From NCBI GenBank assembly GCA_964493995.1, contig CAZBQD010000068.1:1-5111 (forward strand): 5,111 bases of DNA, in the 5' to 3' direction. This DNA comes from GCA-002282575 sp964493995. Its GTDB lineage: Bacteria > Pseudomonadota > Gammaproteobacteria > Thiomicrospirales > Thiomicrospiraceae. Below the pieces are notes generated by a model. The model worked only from the letters and a program-made list of their open reading frames with translations. It did no database searches and was not told the origin of the DNA. The position numbers and the translations under genes were made by a program. Shown here one piece after another: positions 5,057 through 5,111 of this stretch (position 1 is the first letter of the stretch; each line of letters opens with the position of its first letter).

Positions 5057-5111
5057 GCGCCCGTAGCTCAGCTGGATAGAGTATCGCCCTCCGAAGGCGG
5101 TGGTCGGACGT
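5057..5111 (+). tRNA. tRNA-Arg(CCG), 3' end cut by the window
   Basis: The 5' acceptor strand GCGCCCG (5057-5063) is followed by T8 and A9, a D arm beginning GCTC with AGCTGGATA in the loop, and an anticodon arm TCGCC-CTCCGAA-GGCGG (5084-5100). The loop gives the anticodon CCG (5091-5093), which reads the arginine codon CGG. The variable region and the first part of the T arm (GGACGT) are present before the window ends; the rest of the T arm and the 3' acceptor strand lie outside. The gene is divergent from the B12 operon and functionally unrelated to it. Confidence 0.93.

Overview
The window looks like part of a mid-GC gammaproteobacterial chromosome, judged from the protein styles and the cobalamin gene set; the genus cannot be fixed from the sequence alone. 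Almost everything lies on the minus strand and reads as a vitamin B12 (cobalamin) uptake and activation cluster. At the right edge a plus-strand tRNA-Arg(CCG) gene begins and runs out of the window.

In transcription order (right to left) the layout is: a minus-strand promoter at about 4983-5011; a well-conserved cobalamin riboswitch at 4785-4966; a roughly 150-bp imperfect palindrome that looks like a small non-coding mobile repeat (4567-4714); btuB, an outer-membrane TonB-dependent cobalamin receptor (2618-4519); btuR/cobA, the corrinoid adenosyltransferase (1990-2592); a six-helix membrane protein that I assign to BtuM, a solitary S-component-like B12 transporter with its diagnostic cysteine (1387-1974); a strong hairpin with a U tract that looks like an intrinsic terminator (1288-1353); a J-domain (HPD) coiled-coil protein (137-1249); and finally the first 25 codons or so of cbiB (adenosylcobinamide-phosphate synthase), starting at 130.

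The genes make sense together. BtuB brings corrinoid across the outer membrane with TonB energy, BtuM is the likely inner-membrane carrier (no btuCDF is seen here), BtuR adds the adenosyl group, and CbiB belongs to the next step of de novo or salvage nucleotide-loop assembly. The riboswitch would shut the unit down when cobalamin is plentiful.

The most notable points are: cbiB similarity stops abruptly after a Trp-His-Pro motif and is replaced by a hairpin-rich stretch at the window edge, so the gene may be interrupted; a palindromic repeat is wedged between the riboswitch and the btuB ribosome binding site; a J-domain protein sits inside a B12 locus; and BtuM appears to keep all the residues linked to cobalamin binding and decyanation.
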